Source: Melitaea cinxia
Lineage: Eukaryota; Arthropoda; Insecta; Lepidoptera; Nymphalidae
DNA: 64,000 bases
Assembly (NCBI RefSeq): GCF_905220565.1
Contig: NC_059398.1
Span: 12,049,210 to 12,113,209 of the forward strand
Reading direction: 5' to 3'
The translations under genes were made by a program, and so were the position numbers. Shown here piece after piece: positions 1 through 9,471 of this stretch (the first letter of the stretch is position 1; every line of letters starts with the position of its first letter). The notes below the pieces were generated by a model that saw only the letters and a program-made list of their open reading frames with translations, searched no databases and was not told the DNA's origin.

Positions 1-710
1 GCTTTTTAGAATTGGAATAAACAAGATGGTGGTTACAATTGAACAGTTCGTGTGCTAATTTTACTAACTCACGAATTTTGTAAAATTTAATACTTGTATC
101 GCAAGAATATTGTGTTTTATCGTGAAGTCGATTGTAGCTTTTTAATTTGATCTGATATTTCTTTTGAATTCCAATGGCCTTACCTTTTCAGTCTTATGGG
201 ATGTGGCTTATGAGTAGGTATTATAAAAAGGCAAATAAGTATTATATTCATGTTTACCACGTATTTTGTAGGATTTTGTTTTTATTCTTAATTACGTAAA
301 ATAATCTGCAGTAAGAAAAAGTTAGGTGATTTAAAATTAAATATTAAATTTTTTAATGTAGATATAAAAAATATATATGTTCACTAAATTCTTACAATTT
401 TATTTCACTAAAAGCCCAGCGGTCTGATTGACAATCAGCTAATTACAGTTACTTTATAAAAAACCTGACTACTCATTTGACTTATAATACAATAGTAAAA
501 TAATCGCAAATTAAAATATACAAACTCTTTGTTTGATCTAATTTAATGACTGCTTTTCAGTCAGGCTGATTGAACGCTTTTAATAAAAATATTAAGTAAC
601 TGATTGAGTGGTCAAAGTAAGCTATAGAATAAATTCATAATGCCTATTATAGGTGCATAAAGTTAAATGAGATTAAGTTAATTATATGATCATATTATAT
701 TTTCCTAGTG
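1..710. other. AT-rich DNA, nothing recognised
   Basis: No open frame, RNA gene or repeat end was recognised. It lies beyond the proposed 3' end of the minus-strand LDLa/EB gene, so it is probably intergenic. Confidence 0.4.
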
Positions 711-1040
711 CTGTGTGGCTACGGCACTAAAGAATTTAGCCACCCCCTCTCTTCCCGTGGGTGTCGTAAGAGGCGACTAAGGGATAACAAGGTTCCACAA
801 CCACCTTGGAACTTAAGAAGCCGACCGATGGCGGGATAACCATCCAACTGCTGGCTTTGAAATACACAGGCCGAAGACGGGCAGCAGCGTTTTCGGTGCG
901 ACAAAGCCAGTACTGCGGTCACCAACCCGCCTGCCCAGCGTGGTGACTATGGGCAAAACACATGAGTTCACGTTATTTTTGGCGTCAGCTTGTGGAGGTC
1001 TATGTCCAGCAGTGGACTGTATAGGCTGTAATGATGATTA
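711..1040 (+). mobile_element. SINE-like retroposon, (GAT)n-tail family, copy 1
   Basis: Begins CTGTGTGGCTACGG and ends with CAGCAGTGGACTGTATAGG followed by GATGAT units. The same unit recurs at 10185-10517, 36010-36345, 51116-51425 (inverted) and 60821-61057 (inverted, truncated). It carries no conserved protein; the short minus-strand open frame through it is present in other copies but looks incidental. The 3' tail matches the 3' end of the RTE-like LINE at 4391-4985, which suggests that LINE's machinery moved it. Confidence 0.8.
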
Positions 1041-1248
1041 TATTTTCCTAAAATGGAATGTCAAAATAGTGAATAATACGTAATAAATTGCTTGCATCTG
1101 GCGTCTGGTGGTATGTATGAGGCAAGCTATCAAAGTTATGTATTTACAAGATACGCAAAATGCTGTGATGTGCTAAGTTCAGTTAGGTCTATATTAAATT
1201 TCATGTGCGTAATGTTAAGCATAGATTGACATTTTGAACAATTAAATT

Positions 1249-1254
1249 TTTATT
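1249..1254 (-). terminator. Poly(A) signal, LDLa/EB gene (candidate)
   Basis: TTTATT on the plus strand reads AATAAA on the minus strand, about 190 nt downstream of the proposed stop codon at 1445-1447. In DNA this AT-rich such hexamers are common, so the call rests on position. Confidence 0.3.
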
Positions 1255-1444
1255 TCTAATTCCTGTTTTTAAATATTTTAATATGTTATAAAAAATATCA
1301 TGCTATAAATACGACATTAGTATTTAATCTCAATTATGAGTGGTAGTATATCTTAAAATATTTTTAGTCGTTATTTGATTTAAAAAAAATCCAACTGTTG
1401 AGATCTGCCGGAGATTAAATAATTGGATCGTAGTCTTCGTCTCT

Positions 1445-1470
1445 TCAAGGTTGCGGAGGAGCTGCACATT
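1445..1470 (-). CDS. LDLa/EB gene, candidate terminal coding exon
   Basis: A good acceptor (ATTTCCAG) is followed by two bases that complete the phase-1 codon left open by the exon at 6339-6463, then seven codons (CAAPPQP) and TGA. The joined end reads CTVCKCAAPPQP, adding cysteines just after the last LDLa repeat, which is plausible for a secreted tail. Evidence is the phase match, the cysteine and the short distance to a stop; an unseen exon could still lie between 1471 and 6338. No transmembrane segment follows. Confidence 0.5.
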
Positions 1471-1569
1471 CTGGAAATATATAAGTTTAATATCGTTAGT
1501 ATATTTTTTTATATTAATTTTATTTAAATAATAGTAGTTTTTTAAATAGTAGTAATCTTACTTTTATTG

Positions 1570-2092
1570 TTCTATTATTTTTTTTTAAGATTCATCATAT
1601 GTTTGTGATAATATAGATATGGTCTGTTATAGAAATAATTTAATATGATCATATACATTATAAAATATCAAATTATATTACGTCTATATTTTATACTAAA
1701 TATTTACTATTAATTTGTCTGGAAGACATCGCTACTAATCGATACAGACCACCTTTGTACATTAATATATCTATGTGCAAATAACATATGATGAATCTTA
1801 AAAAAAAAAATATTATTCTGTTATTTTTTTTTTAAGATTCATCATATGTTTGTGATAATATAGATATTGTCTGGCATAGAAATAATTTAATATGATCATA
1901 TTACATTATAATATATCAAATTATATTACGTCTATATTTTATACTAAATATTTACTATTAAGTTGTCTGGAAGACATCGCTACTAATCGATAAGACCGCC
2001 TTTGTACATTACTATATCTATGTGCAAATAAGTGTTTTATGTAAGTCTTTTCTGAGTGGTGTGCAATAAAGTACATTCTATCTATCTATCAA
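1570..2092 (+). repeat. Tandemly duplicated LINE 3'-end fragment
   Basis: Two direct copies about 246 bp apart (from 1570 and 1816) share the string TAAGATTCATCATATG, the GTCTGGAAGACATCGCTACT block and TTTGTACATTA. The second copy continues into a classic LINE tail, GCAATAAAGTACATT then (CTAT)n at 2077-2090. The first copy ends with an inverted version of its own start (CATATGATGAATCTTA at about 1785-1800). Related tails occur inverted at about 6110-6230 and 16795-16940. Confidence 0.65.
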
Positions 2093-2687
2093 TGAAGAGA
2101 AAAGATTACATTTTTATTAGTTTGGAATGGATAAACTCAAAAACTACTAGGGTGATTTTAAAAATTTAATGATGAAAGCACCAGCGAGCGAAAAGCTAGT
2201 ATAGGTACGTAATAATGAGTTTACTAAAAAAATTGTATAGGACATTTTAAAAGGTCATCTAACCAATATTTTACAAGTACACACGACTTTTCATTTAAAA
2301 TGTAATGTACGTAGCACGACTACTTAAATAACGGCAAATATCGTGAAGAATCAGATATTTTGGACTTCAAAAGTATTTAGGGCATATTTAACTAGGTGTT
2401 ATCTACACGCATATTTATGCAGACCTTTTAAAATTTGTATTCAATGTTGTCACTTCACATTGTCACTACCGTGCCTCTAAGCATAATAATATGGTTAATT
2501 TCCAACATGAGGTATTAGATGAAGGTTTGTAATAGTTTATGAGCGGTATTTATTCTACGAATGAAAACATTAGATACACGTGAATACCAGACAAAATCAC
2601 TAACATTTTTAACTAATTGGTTCAGTTGAGCAATTCATAGAGGTCCTTTAAGAATAAGATAAGATTTTTTACGGAATTCTACAAAGA

Positions 2688-2908
2688 GGTCATTCAAATA
2701 TTAACTTTCTCTCAAGTATTAACTTTCCCTTGTCAGCAAAAGTCAGCAAAACACCACCCCTCCTCCCCTATGCTTACGTAATCATTGGTGTATATATATT
2801 TTTAATTTGTTCAGAAATAATAAATCCACCCCCTAATGTCATCTAATGTCAAAAATAACCAAACAAACCCCCCCCCCCCATCAGTGTTTACGTAATACTT
2901 GAATGACC
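2688..2908. mobile_element. MITE with GGTCATTCAA terminal inverted repeats
   Basis: Left end GGTCATTCAAATATTAAC and right end (read inverted) GGTCATTCAAGTATTACGTA match over about 17 positions with few differences. The 221-bp interior has C-rich runs and no open frame. A target-site duplication could not be defined. Confidence 0.55.
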
Positions 2909-3299
2909 CCAAACCCGTTTGACATAAAGAACTTTCATTTCATTTTAATTTGTTATTTTATTTTATGTTTTGTAATTAATCTCTATATAGTTAAAAGTTT
3001 AAAGCTTTCTTCATGAACATAAAAACTAAATATAAATTTTTATTTAATAGATTCATACATTTAGTCCGTATAAAAGTTACTATCATCCTTGTTAATGTTA
3101 ACATGGTACAGTTTATGTTTTACAATGATTTGGTTTTAATAAACTACAGTTACATTATTTTATTGGCATTAGACTAGCAAGGTTTGATATGTTTAGGTTT
3201 TGTTGTTTATCGTCTTTAATCTAGATACATATAATAAAATGGTAGGAAAGTCAGAACTGTGTATTGAATATTTTTTTATATGAATACTTGAGGTGTGGT

Positions 3300-3685
3300 C
3301 TACAATCGATACCGAAGCCAAAAATTAGTTTTTAGAATTTTTGTCTGTTTGTCTGTATGTACGTCCGGGTTAAACTCAAAAAGTACTGCATGGATTTATT
3401 TCGAATTTGGCACGAATATTATTAAGAAGTCGGCTCAACATATAGGCTACATACATATTATCACGCTATCCACCTACGGGGAACGAGCAGTGAACCTTTA
3501 TTTCTTCAACGCATTCTGTAACAACGTGTAATCTAAGGACGCATATTGGAATGTTGTTGTTATTATGTTAATAACCATGCTATAAGCTAGCTTCACACTA
3601 TAAATAATGTAAATGTAAAGTAATATAATCTGTAGCATATTAAGTGTCAGCATTGCACCCGTGCAAAGCTGGGGTTGGTCGCTAG
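3300..3685 (+). mobile_element. Non-autonomous Helitron-like element
   Basis: The body carries the usual lepidopteran text around TAAACTCAAAAAGTACTGCA, and the 3' end has a perfect hairpin TTGCACCCGTGCAA (3653-3666) a short distance before CTAG (3682-3685), followed by T. A hairpin then CTRR and insertion before T are Helitron features. The 5' end is not fixed. Confidence 0.55.
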
Positions 3686-3879
3686 TTATTAATAATAGCT
3701 TTCTTGCTTAAAGTTAAGTTATGATAAGACGATATGAACGACTTCGACTATGATGATTTTTATATCAGAAGGATATTTTTTAATTGTGCAGAGAAAATAA
3801 CATCAACATTATTGGAAGCAATAATATACTTTATTTACAAAAATTTCTATGTTAATAATATTGTTTTCTAATATTTACG

Positions 3880-4000
3880 CGAATTTCACTCTTTACAATG
3901 TTATAGCTTTTTCGAATTTTATCGCGGTTTATTAAGTTTTTTAAATGCCCGACCTTTCGGATACTTTGCAGCAATAATGGTCACGGGAGGTTCATTGTCA
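3880..4000. repeat. Dispersed repeat related to the 56.15 kb palindrome
   Basis: TTTACGCGAATTT, CTTTTTCGAATTTTATCGCGG and CCGACCTTTCGGATACTTTG occur here; the first two strings are closely matched at 56140-56195, where they form one arm of a long palindrome. No coding content. Confidence 0.4.
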
Positions 4001-4390
4001 TAGGAGGTTGGTTGTAATAATGTTATTTTAACAAGCGTCACTGAATGCGTATTTAGTTGTTTCGTAAAAGTTTGTACAAAAATAAATGCATCTAAAAAGC
4101 TTTTTTACTTTACTTGTAAGTCCTTAAAGTGTCTAAGAAATAAAACTAAGAAGACCGCATCAAAATCTATTCAGTTTTGTGATGACACGTGTACAATTCC
4201 AAGAGTCTATACGTTCATTATTTTATAGATTTACGAGTAAATTTCACTATAAGCGTTATCTATATATTATATTTATATGTATTAATGCGTGAAGCAAAAA
4301 CTTTGTAACCCTTTTTACGAAAATTGCGCGGACGGAGGAGTACATTATTTTGCACACTTATAGTTTATACAGAGAAAGAGTCAGTCAACC

Positions 4391-4985
4391 AGTTCAGCCT
4401 ATTATAGTCCACTGCTGGACAAAGGCCTCCCAGTTCCCCTTCCCAAGTCGTGCCAGACATCCCGGTTTTTCGCAATCCTCATCCAGCCTGTACCGGCAAT
4501 CTTACGTAGATCGTCGGTCCAACGGGCCGAAGGTCGTCCCACACTGCGTTTGCCAAGACGCGGTCTCCACTTCAGGACCCGTCTACTCCAACGGCCATCG
4601 GTTCTGCGACACAGATGACCAACCCACTGCCACTTCAACTTGCTAATTCTGTGGGCTATGTCGGTTACTTTCGTTCTCTCGCGGATAGTCTCATTTCTAA
4701 TCCTATCTTTGAGAGAAACCATAATCATAGCCCGTTCCATTGCACGTTGAGCGACTTTAAACTTGTGGACCAGTCCCTTCGTCAGTGTCCACGCCTAGGC
4801 TCCGTATGTTAACACAGGCAGGACGCATTGCTCGAAGATTTTTGTCTTCAAGCATTGTTCAATCTTCGAAGTGAAGACTTGACGAGGCCTGCCAAACGCC
4901 GCCCAGCCCAACCAAATCCTCCTATCGGCCTACTTCTCGAAGTGGTTGCGGCCTAGTTGGATAGTAACCTAGTGACCTAGGTAAA
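4391..4985 (-). pseudogene. RTE-like LINE 3' end, 5'-truncated
   Basis: The minus strand encodes a 112-residue tail of the kind found after the reverse transcriptase domain in RTE-type and other lepidopteran LINEs: motifs KWQWVGHLCRRTDGRWSRRV, GRPSARWTDDL and a final W-rich stretch. The catalytic domain is missing, so this is a 5'-truncated copy. Its 3' end, CCAGCAGTGGACTATAATAGG, matches the tail of the SINE-like family in this window. Confidence 0.75.
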
Positions 4986-5019
4986 TATAATCCTGAACAA
5001 CTCCGAGAAGGACTACAGA

Positions 5020-5200
5020 ATTCTAATATTTTTTTACAATTATGTATAAAAAATACATCAAATCAAAAAAAAAAAAAAAACATTACACATACCATGTATT
5101 TGACACACACACGCATTACTCTTGTGACTTTTATAATTCAAATTAATTATGGTTGAATTTCGACCGCTGAGCGACCTCTAGTAGATTTAAATAATCGTAA
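5020..5200. repeat. Dispersed repeat shared with 27115-27340
   Basis: Shared strings: TATTTGACACACACAC, then TTTATGGT(C/T)GAATTTCGAC about 60-130 bp later. Both copies include an A-run. Probably a LINE 3' UTR; no coding. Confidence 0.4.
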
Positions 5201-5590
5201 ATTCCAATTTCATTGTATATTTAGTATCAATAAAACTGTGTGTAATAAATAAATGTCAATTTTAAAGAATAGAGCAATCAGCTTGATATAATTCACGCTG
5301 TGAATTAATACTTTCTTGTTACTCCATCTCATTATTTTTATTATTATTGCTTACAAATTACTTGCCTTGAACAAACGACCATAATAAATAAACGTAGAGG
5401 TATTTTTCTAGATCATTATTCTTAAAATATCTATTCCGAGCAGATATTATGTTATTAAAATATTTTCTGTTATAAACTATTAACTAACGTCTTGTCACAT
5501 TATCTCTATAACGTGTTGCTTTGCGTTTGGTCGCTATTTTTATGAACAGTAAGCATATTTCACGTGTCTTTGTCATAATACATTTACTAA

Positions 5591-5849
5591 GGGCCTATTT
5601 CACCTGTTTTGGACAAAGTTATTCCCATAAATAAGTTACGATTAGACTTTAAAAACAGGAGGTAGATTAGGCTACTAGAACTTTTTTAACTTCTATCAAT
5701 AAACTATAACTATTAGATTCATTTTTGCAATAGAAATATCTCATAAATACAGTGAAATTTGATGGTGAAAATGAATAACACATTAAAAACTTTTACCTGT
5801 TAGATATCGTCATCCTTCAATATATAGACAGCGTGATCTAAATAGGCCC
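5591..5849. mobile_element. Tourist/PIF-Harbinger-type MITE
   Basis: 259 bp bounded by GGGCCTATTT and AAATAGGCCC, flanked on both sides by TAA (5588-5590 and 5850-5852). A 3-bp TAA duplication with GGGCC ends is typical of PIF/Harbinger. A related copy at about 15320-15435 shares the GATGGTNAAAA, TTTTACC and CAGTCATCC blocks and ends AACAGGCCC followed by TTA. Confidence 0.65.
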
Positions 5850-6099
5850 TAAGTGTGTGTTTGAGCATTAGTTACCTACTGACTGAATGGCTCCCTAGTC
5901 GTTGTATGAGATAATTATCACTTTATTAGGTCCATCATCTCTATTCTAACCGTCTCGACTTTCCATTATAAATAGTGCAATTGTCTATGTAGTGTGTATG
6001 AGCGTGAGTACTTTGTCTTTTATTAGTAGGTAACATAGCTTAATGTTAAGCTATTATTATATTATATTATATTATCGTGTATTTTTTTTTAATTGTAAA

Positions 6100-6235
6100 G
6101 ATTTATTAATAAATACTCTCTATTGTACACTATAAAGAAACGTTACAAAAAAGTAAACACGAAGAAAGATGTACAAAGGCGGTTTTATCGCTAAGAGCGA
6201 TTTCTTCCAGGCAACCTTAGGGTATTGGACAGGGC
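6100..6235 (-). repeat. LINE 3'-end fragment, inverted
   Basis: Contains TGTACAAAGGCGGTTTTATCGC, then a GAGCGATTTCTTCCAG block, the inverse of the GTCTGGAAGA-GATCGC-TTTGTACA tail seen at 1730-2090 and 16795-16940. Confidence 0.5.
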
Positions 6236-6338
6236 GTATAAAATGAGTAGTGATTTATTTTGTATTTGATATATAGTCGTGATTTTTCTAGAGGTATTAT
6301 GACTTTATCGTGGCTAATGCATAATAATGTATACTTAC

Positions 6339-6463
6339 TGCAAACGGTACAAGCTATCTCATCACTGTTGTCTCCGCACCCGTCTCGTCCCGAACACGCA
6401 ACTGCTGTACTTCGGCAGCGACCATTGCCGCATCTTAGAGGACAGAAATCTGCTGCTCGCCAA
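6339..6463 (-). CDS. LDLa/EB gene exon: fourth LDL-receptor class A repeat
   Basis: Acceptor ATTTTCAG and donor GTAAGTAT frame 125 bases open in one phase. The translation has the six-cysteine LDLa pattern: C-PLR-C-GNGR-C-RSTAVA-C-SGRDG-C-GDNSDEIA-C. The acidic GDNSDE end is kept, but the usual CDG after the fourth cysteine is CSG, so calcium binding may be weakened. LDLa modules bind ligands and calcium outside the cell. Entry phase 2 joins it exactly to the exon at 7048-7173; it ends in phase 1. Confidence 0.85.
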
Positions 6464-7047
6464 CTGAAAATAATCCAAGTGTTATAAATATATACTCGTG
6501 ATTATTTGAACAATTTTATTAACGTCATTTTCTTTGATTATGTTTTCCTGACAGGTATAATCGGAGTATTTAACGTCGAATATGTAATGTAATGGGCCCT
6601 GTAAATGATAAAACCTAATTAACCAATCTTTCACGCCAATGTCCACTTTAATTTAATAATAGTATGTGTGGTTAAACCGAATATAACAAATTTAACGAAT
6701 ATATTTTTTTTCTTGTTACTGTTGCAGTATGTCATCTAAATATGGAGTTCATTAGTCACAGTTTTTGTTTGACAAACAATGTAGTACTTGCTGCTAAAAC
6801 AAAATTTTCATCAAACAAATCCAATACGTAGACTTTGTGACAAACACGTTAGTAAAACTTCATATTATCTCACGTTTTATTAGCTACATAAATTATGAAA
6901 AACGGTTAGGTCAGTTACGAAGCTCTACTTTTTACATTTCCCGTTGGAGGTTCACTTTAAATAGTCACAACTCACAACCTTCACTCAAAATGACCAAAGT
7001 TCAATAAATAACTTGTGTATATGGTTATATTATGTAGTTGTATTTAC

Positions 7048-7173
7048 CGTGATTGTTCGTTGCATAGATGTGGGGGTTCATCTGAAGCGTCCTTGCAGGA
7101 TATTATAGCATTGCAGAACTCGTATTCCGGTAAGCACTCGCCCGACCCGCAGCGGAATGTGTGTCGCGGACAA
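7048..7173 (-). CDS. LDLa/EB gene exon: third LDL-receptor class A repeat
   Basis: 126 bases between TTTTTCCAG and GTAAATAC. It encodes C-PRHTFR-C-GSGE-C-LPEYEF-C-NAIIS-C-KDASDEPPHL-C, all six LDLa cysteines and the SDE end. The CDG position is CNA, so one calcium ligand is replaced. One repeat per exon with matching phase 2 borders on both sides is the usual way LDLa arrays are built. Confidence 0.85.
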
Positions 7174-7394
7174 CTGGAAAAACAAGAACGTACTGTTACA
7201 CAACTTTTTACTATCAACCTGTTGTGTACATTCCTACAATCTAATACTTTTCACGACATTTTCTAGTTAGCCTTGAAAAAATAGACTATCATGATAATAG
7301 TTTGCTTCCATATTCCATTGAGACTGATCATTAGCAAACTGGTCTAGGTGATATAATTCACATATATTTTAATATATATTATATCCTTATTGTA

Positions 7395-7470
7395 TTTATT
7401 TCCTTCTCCTTCATGGGGAAAGAGGCTTATGCCTAGCAGTGGGATATTACAGACTGAAGCGTAAAGTATC
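7395..7470 (+). repeat. SINE 3' tail fragment
   Basis: GAAAGAGGCTTATGCCTAGCAG, GGGATATTA and ACTGAAGCG match the tail of the tRNA-headed SINE at 18736-19113. The head is missing. Confidence 0.55.
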
Positions 7471-7790
7471 CCCGGAGAAAATTTTTTTTTGTAAATAAAT
7501 GTGCTGCTTGATATATAAGATCGCTAAAGAAGAAGAAGGGGAGCGAGGAGATATATAACGATGTATTATCAGAAGCTTGATAAAATTAAACGTATTTTTA
7601 AATATTATATGTACTTATGCAAAATATTTGGTTTTTTGCTTTCAATTGCTTAAAACAAAGCAGGCACGCAAGTTTAGTTTGTACTCGTATTATTTCGTCT
7701 ATTATGAAATCATTCATAATCTTAATTTACCAACCGATTATTCCAAGAATCTCAAACGAGTATTATTTTAAGTTGTATAGAATTACTTAC

Positions 7791-7938
7791 CCTCTTCTCT
7801 TTGTAGCACGACAGTTTCTTTCGTCTTCTCCACCTGGACATTGCACAGTACCATCACATCTGGATGCTCGCGAAACGCACGGCGAACCAGGACCTCCACA
7901 CCGAAAAGCGTGCATTGGACATCGCTCTCCAGTGCCGT
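7791..7938 (-). CDS. LDLa/EB gene exon: second LDL-receptor class A repeat
   Basis: 148 bases between TTCTTCCAG and GTAAGTAA, phase 1 in and phase 2 out. Encodes C-PMHAFR-C-GGPGSP-C-VSRASR-C-DGTVQ-C-PGGEDERN-C. The CDG is intact and the acidic end reads GGEDE. After the last cysteine comes RATKRRG, a basic stretch at the exon end that is a possible proprotein-convertase site between repeats two and three. Confidence 0.85.
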
Positions 7939-8361
7939 CTGGAAGAAAATTTTGAAATCCATAAAATATAATGAACATCCTTTAATTAAATTACTATATA
8001 AAGTTGGTCTCGGCTCTTCCAGGTTTCCTTTAATTATAAACAACGTGGTATGCTTCTATCGTCAAGATGTTTTTTTTTTAATAAGACAAAATTAATATTT
8101 TTTTGTGACTGCTTTAAAACCATAACCTTAATTTAGCACTGAATTTGCTGGTCTAATTAGCGCCTAACATTAATTTCCAGCAAAAACGGTAAAGTAAAAT
8201 ATTGTTAGTTACTTTTATTAGCCACCTTTCGATTTTAGTTATGTGGGAATAGAAATAGTTGGATATTGATAGAGGACTTATAGGTTTGAATAATGTTATT
8301 TCATTAGATTTTGGATAAGAAATAGACGTGCAAGGAAAGAAACCCGTGCATAGATATTTAC

Positions 8362-8461
8362 CTCTACCAGTACCTTGACATTTTTCGTCCGAACCATCTG
8401 GACAGTCCTTACGACCGTCACAAACAAAGTACCAACTTATGCAAGAGCCAGTTGTACGACA
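8362..8461 (-). CDS. LDLa/EB gene exon: most of first LDLa repeat
   Basis: 100 bases between GCATTTCAG and GTAAATAT, phase 0 in and phase 1 out. It begins at the second cysteine of an LDLa repeat whose first cysteine lies in the previous exon. Read across the junction: C-LPGTFQ-C-RTTGS-C-ISWYFV-C-DGRKD-C-PDGSDEK-C, the most canonical of the four repeats, with CDG and DGSDE both present. So this repeat is split by a phase-0 intron, unlike the others. Confidence 0.87.
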
Positions 8462-8535
8462 CTGAAATGCAATGAAAGAAAATTAACAATTTTTTAAGTT
8501 TTATTTGTATATAAAGATAGTTGAAATGGACTTAC

Positions 8536-8738
8536 TTGGAATGTTCCTGGTAAACATCCTCTATTACGAGCCGAACAAGCTGAAGTAGAATTTGTGCGGT
8601 ATGTGCAATCGCATCGCTTATTAACGCATCGTGTGTTAGGATCTACCAATTGACACTGACTATCAATATAACAGGGCATTCCAAGAGATGCTGGGCCAAC
8701 GTCAAATGGTACTGTTTCGGTGCGAACACGATTTTTAT
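8536..8738 (-). CDS. LDLa/EB gene exon: EB-like module plus start of first LDLa repeat
   Basis: 203 bases between TTTTATAG and GTAAGTCC, phase 1 in and phase 0 out. After a 20-residue lead comes a module with the spacing C-YIDSQ-C-QLVDPNTR-C-VNKR-C-D-C and a sixth cysteine after TYRTNSTSA. This C-x5-C pattern with a D/N-rich centre and a CxC is characteristic of EB (EGF-like) modules of extracellular invertebrate proteins. A further CSARNRG precedes the first LDLa cysteine. NST is a potential N-glycosylation site. Confidence 0.85.
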
Positions 8739-8823
8739 CTATAAAACAATATAGAGTATAGATGGCATAAATTCAACAATATAATCTATGTTATATACTG
8801 TATGATATATTATACTAGCAAAC

Positions 8824-9471
8824 CTTTTAAAGACGACTTTTTCTGATGACCAATTTTATTTGACTTATTACTGTTTTGTTCCTTCGAAGTTCCCTTTTTG
8901 TTTGATTTTTTTTCAGCTGATGGCTGAGTTACAACTCTATAAATTGGTTGATCGTTGGCATGCAAATTAGCCGTCATTTCATCAATTCTTATTAATTCGT
9001 TCGGATCACCGTTTTTTCTATTAGTTACAGGCAGTTTACTAGGTTCTACAGTTGGTAATTTTAGGACAGTTTGCATCAGAGGACTGTCCTCTTGTGTACT
9101 AAGTACATCATTTTTACTCGTAAACATAGGTAAGTTACTTGGTTTAACATCCTCTTTAATGACCATCAACTTATTTTTTCCAATTACGTCAACTGGATTA
9201 GGATTCTTTTGAACTTCAGAGATTTTATCATATAATTGTTGGGTAGATGGTGTTCCTTTTAAAGAGGCAGTTACCATATCTTGTTCAAGTATCACTGCTT
9301 CTGTTGCATAAGAATATTGTTTTTGAGCAATACATTTATCTCCTGTTTGCTTGAAAAATGCATTACAAGAACATCTTCCGAAAAGATTTGGAATGACAAA
9401 TTCACAATGACTTTCTTTATCCCACAAACGGCAATGTTCGTTACTGTAACAGACGTGTCCTGGTGGTGCAG
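8824..9471 (-). CDS. LDLa/EB gene exon: EB-like module and long cysteine-free linker
   Basis: The largest exon, 648 bases between TTTTTTTAG and GTTTGCTA. The first part is an EB/EGF-like module (CYSNEHC, then CEF, CSC, and a last C in GDKCIAQ). About 165 residues without cysteine follow, rich in K, N, S, P and T, ending in a basic patch with EKKSNKKGTSKEQ and KSNK. This looks like a flexible spacer between the EB part and the LDLa part. The donor GTTTGC is weaker than its neighbours but joins in phase 1 to the exon at 8536-8738. Confidence 0.82.

Noticed and set aside
719..925. 68-codon minus-strand frame (and its close relative at 36017-36223)
   Set aside because: It runs through a retroposon family with many copies; conserved only because the element is repeated, with no known domain.
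8955..9212. Plus-strand frame of 85 codons
   Set aside because: Shadow of the 648-bp LDLa/EB exon on the other strand.
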